A DNA stretch of 64,000 bases from Hymenobacter gelipurpurascens. GTDB lineage: Bacteria; Bacteroidota; Bacteroidia; Cytophagales; Hymenobacteraceae. The notes under the pieces are model-generated. The model saw nothing but the letters and a program-made list of their open reading frames with translations, was not told the DNA's origin and made no database searches. The stretch is taken from contig NZ_FYEW01000004.1 in the NCBI RefSeq assembly GCF_900187375.1, positions 220,774 through 284,773 on the forward strand, written 5' to 3'. Both the position numbers and the translations under genes were made by a program. Of this stretch, positions 62,501-64,000 are shown in pieces. Numbering within the stretch: position 1 is the stretch's first letter; each line of letters begins with the position of its first letter.

Positions 62501-64000
62501 TACAGCGATGTATCGCATTAACGCGGGCAGCACGGCGGCGCTGAGCACGAGTCTGGGCAGCTTCTCGGCCGACCAGGGCTTCAGCCCCAGCCCCGGCAAC
62601 GCCTTCTCCGTGACCACGGCCATCGCCGGCACCACCGATGATGCGCTTTATCAAACCGAGCGCTACGGCACCAACGGTGCGTTCAGCTATGACTTGCCCC
62701 TGGCCAACGGTACTTACACCGTGGTGCTGCACTTCGCCGAGCTCTACTGGACTGGTACCGGGCAGCGCGTGTTTGACGTGCTGGCCGAGAACACGAAGGT
62801 GCTCACGGCCTATGACATCTTCAAGAAAGTGGGCGGCTTTACGGCCACCACCGAAACGTTCACCACCACGGTTACGGATGGACAGCTGAGCTTGCTATTC
62901 ACGGTTTTAAATGCAGGTGGAGTGGATGCGCCGAAGGTTTCGGCCATTGAGGTGCTCTCCTCCTCTACCACCAGTTCACCACCGGTAGCCAGTGCGGGTG
63001 CCAATCAGACGATTACGCTGCCCACCAGCACGGTGACCTTGGCGGGCTCGGGTACGGCGGCTAGTGGGGCCACCATCACGGGCTACAGCTGGAGTCAGAG
63101 CAGCGGACCCAGCACGGCCACCTTCTCCACTAAGACGGTGGCCAACCCGACCGTCAGTGGCCTAGCGGCCGGGAGCTACGTGTTTGCTTTAGTCGTAACT
63201 GACAGCAAGGGCTTGAGCAGTTCGCCTAGTTCGGTGACCGTCACGGTGAATCCGGTGCCCACGGGTGGCGGGGGCGTGGCCTACCGACTTAACGCGGGCA
63301 GCACAGCGGCGCTGAGCACGAGTCTGGGCAGCTTCTCGGCGGATCAGAGCTTCAGCCCCAGCCCGGGCAACACCTTCTCCGTCACCTCCCCCATCGCTGC
63401 TACCACCGACGATGCCCTCTACCAGAGTGAGCGCTACGGCACCACCGGCACGTTCAGCTACGCGCTGCCGGTGGCCAGCGGCAGCTACACCGTGGTGCTG
63501 CACTTTGCCGAGCTTTACTGGACCGCCGCCGGGCAGCGCGTGTTTGATGTGAGTGCCGAGGGCCAGAAAGTGCTCACGGCCTACGACATCGTCAAGAAAG
63601 TGGGGGCGCTGACGGCCACCACCGAGACGTTCTCGGTGAGCGTCACCGACGGCACCCTGAACCTGGCCTTCTCTTCGCTCAACGCCGGTGGGGTGGACAA
63701 CCCGAAGGTGTCAGCCATCGAAGTGCTGAGTGCAACCTCCACCAGCACTCCGCCCGTAGCCAGTGCGGGTGCCAACCAGACCATCACGCTGCCCACCAGC
63801 AGTGTTACGCTCTCGGGTTCGGGCACGGCGGCCAGCGGGGCGACTATTACAGGTTACAGCTGGAGTCAGTCCAGTGGACCCACCACGGCCACCTTTAGCA
63901 GCAAGACCGTGGCCTCCCCTACGGTCAGTGGCCTAGCGGCCGGCTCCTACGTGTTTGCTTTAGTCGTGACTGACAGCAAGGGCCTCCCAAGCTCGCCGAG
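59559..64000 (+). CDS. Large secreted multidomain protein, N-terminal part (propeller, Ca-type repeats, malectin-PKD modules); runs off the window
   Basis: At least 1480 residues from ATG 59559. Signal peptide (KAFIWLALFSFLLGELPPQNAAAQ). A propeller-like region follows (LQFGPDGKLYVSQQDGLIKV, NGMQLDDQTNTLYVAQGG, FSPGYRNPYDLVLTKGRKMYTIDNG). Next come acidic calcium-type repeats (DTNDDDQDGYTNADEIDN, DIDDDNDGIADTTDYFP), a lectin-like region and an Ig-like putative domain (DQTATIGAAFTYAFPA...FNGTPP). Then malectin (YRINAGSTAALSTSLGSF...VVLHFAELYW) and PKD (PPVASAGANQTITLP...YVFALVVTD) modules appear in two near-identical copies. Such proteins are usually exported by type IX secretion; the sorting domain would be past the window. 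Likely surface role in carbohydrate binding. Confidence 0.92.
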   Translation, partial: MKHQHYLSGKAFIWLALFSFLLGELPPQNAAAQKLSAKQVAARKKKKAKLPPENLNTVMLANAQYNFAQSGLTGVSLSNPTSLQFGPDGKLYVSQQDGLIKVLTIVRNSTNSYSVTATQTISLINQIPNHNDNGSLNTSVTTRQVTGILVKGTASRPVIYVTSSDSRIGGPSGDLNLDTNSGIISQLSWDGSAWTKMDLVRGLPRSEENHSSNGMQLDDQTNTLYVAQGGHTNAGAPSTNFAYTPEYSLSAAILSVNLTAINALTTKGTGNSAYKYDLPTLDDPDRANNADGTDPFDPFGGNDGLNQAKIVAGGPVQIFSPGYRNPYDLVLTKGRKMYTIDNGANQGWGGYPQNEGTTNVNNNYVSGEPGSTSPSATEGTVNNLDNFHYIGTLGSYTAGSYYGGHPTPTRANPNGAGLYTHDGTTGTFRTSKTATKPLPADWPPVATANPIEGDFQMPGSAQSKSLLTFTASTNGTAEYTASNFGGALQGTLLACGYDGNVVKITLTADGTNVTNPMDPATKLNQDLPFASGFGSTPLDIVAQGDNDVFPGTVWAATYGANAITVFEPQDFLKCSGLYDTNDDDQDGYTNADEIDNATQPCSAASLPPDADHDFVSDLNDIDDDNDGIADTTDYFPLDASNGINTALPIKYDLFNNYPGTGLFGLGFTGVMSNGDSVYSDLYFEENLIAGGAVGAFSVVNVTPGDALGSLNTQENAFQFGVKTTTAPFTVQGRLLGPFFNNQVPQNFQSQGIYISNGDQNNYLKIALTANGGQGGLEVVYENGGVPVSTQYALPGGIPGSTLDFFFAVNPTTGVIQPKYSSNAGTITNLGSPIQVSGALLAALQGTKAYAVGLIATSRGASPFTATWDFIYVTTDQVNTAPTVATPIPDQTATIGAAFTYAFPASTFTDANNDPLTYTATLQDGTALPTWLSFLGTNRTFNGTPPTSSLPNYTIKVVASDGKGGQATDSFVLTVSTTPATPTAMYRINAGSTAALSTSLGSFSADQGFSPSPGNAFSVTTAIAGTTDDALYQTERYGTNGAFSYDLPLANGTYTVVLHFAELYWTGTGQRVFDVLAENTKVLTAYDIFKKVGGFTATTETFTTTVTDGQLSLLFTVLNAGGVDAPKVSAIEVLSSSTTSSPPVASAGANQTITLPTSTVTLAGSGTAASGATITGYSWSQSSGPSTATFSTKTVANPTVSGLAAGSYVFALVVTDSKGLSSSPSSVTVTVNPVPTGGGGVAYRLNAGSTAALSTSLGSFSADQSFSPSPGNTFSVTSPIAATTDDALYQSERYGTTGTFSYALPVASGSYTVVLHFAELYWTAAGQRVFDVSAEGQKVLTAYDIVKKVGALTATTETFSVSVTDGTLNLAFSSLNAGGVDNPKVSAIEVLSATSTSTPPVASAGANQTITLPTSSVTLSGSGTAASGATITGYSWSQSSGPTTATFSSKTVASPTVSGLAAGSYVFALVVTDSKGLPSSP
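62509..64000 (+). repeat. Tandem duplication of a 771-bp malectin-PKD unit
   Basis: Matching points (for example ACGCGGGCAG at 62521 and 63292) are 771 bases apart, 257 codons. The two units stay highly similar at the nucleotide level throughout (GGTGCTGCACTT, GCCAGTGCGGGTGCCAA, GTCAGTGGCCTAGCGGCCGG). The second copy continues beyond the window. Confidence 0.9.

Noticed and set aside
1..64000. tRNA, rRNA and intact insertion sequences
   Set aside because: Looked for cloverleaf and transposase motifs by eye on both strands and found none; a dedicated search would be more sensitive.

Overview
The window looks like DNA from a high-GC Bacteroidota member of the Hymenobacter/Cytophagales type. 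The evidence is a SusC/RagA-type TonB-linked receptor, a PorP/SprF protein next to a giant repeat protein with a gliding-motility-type C-terminal domain, LytTR two-component genes, GH92/GH20/GH125 glycan enzymes, and almost no Shine-Dalgarno sites. It also carries an iteron-type replication origin with a Rep_3 initiator (4.7-6.4 kb), so the molecule is probably a plasmid, a chromid, or a chromosome holding an integrated replicon. No partition genes, rRNA, tRNA, CRISPR array or intact insertion sequence were seen.

Layout. 1-2.8 kb: the start of a SusC-like receptor and a divergent LacI regulator, with a perfect LacI-type palindrome between them. 3.0-4.6 kb: methionine aminopeptidase and a broken DUF4202 gene. 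4.7-6.4 kb: rep gene, ten direct iterons, two inverted iterons and an AT-rich segment. 7.0-11.8 kb: a hybrid histidine kinase with nine 21-residue repeats, then a divergent kinase/response-regulator pair. 12.4-14.3 kb: small unknown proteins, including two related STAS-like ones. 15.2-20.9 kb: the giant type IX-secreted repeat protein and a SprF/PorP protein. 21-25 kb: DUF92 protein, a ModE-like regulator and a TonB-dependent receptor with a ModE-box-like site between the last two. 25.3-27.9 kb: copper ATPase and cupredoxin. 28-30.2 kb: prolyl oligopeptidase. 30.4-37 kb: LytTR regulator/kinase divergent from an ABC ATPase and an ABC-permease/M1-peptidase fusion.

37.5-45.7 kb is a five-gene, same-strand cluster: glycosylasparaginase, CutC-family protein, GH20, GH92 and GH125. 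Together these fit stepwise dismantling of N-linked glycans down to the GlcNAc-Asn linkage. 45.8-55.6 kb is a seven-gene minus-strand operon that encodes the whole reductive pyrimidine route: uptake, uracil to dihydrouracil (PreA/PreT), ring opening (dihydropyrimidinase), beta-ureidopropionase, beta-alanine transaminase and a CoA-acylating semialdehyde dehydrogenase.

55.8-59.5 kb is AT-richer and gene-poor, with a GH51 C-terminal fragment, tiny unknown ORFs, a strong composite hairpin and a lone sugar transferase. The window ends inside a large secreted protein with a propeller-like region, calcium-binding-type repeats and duplicated malectin-PKD modules.
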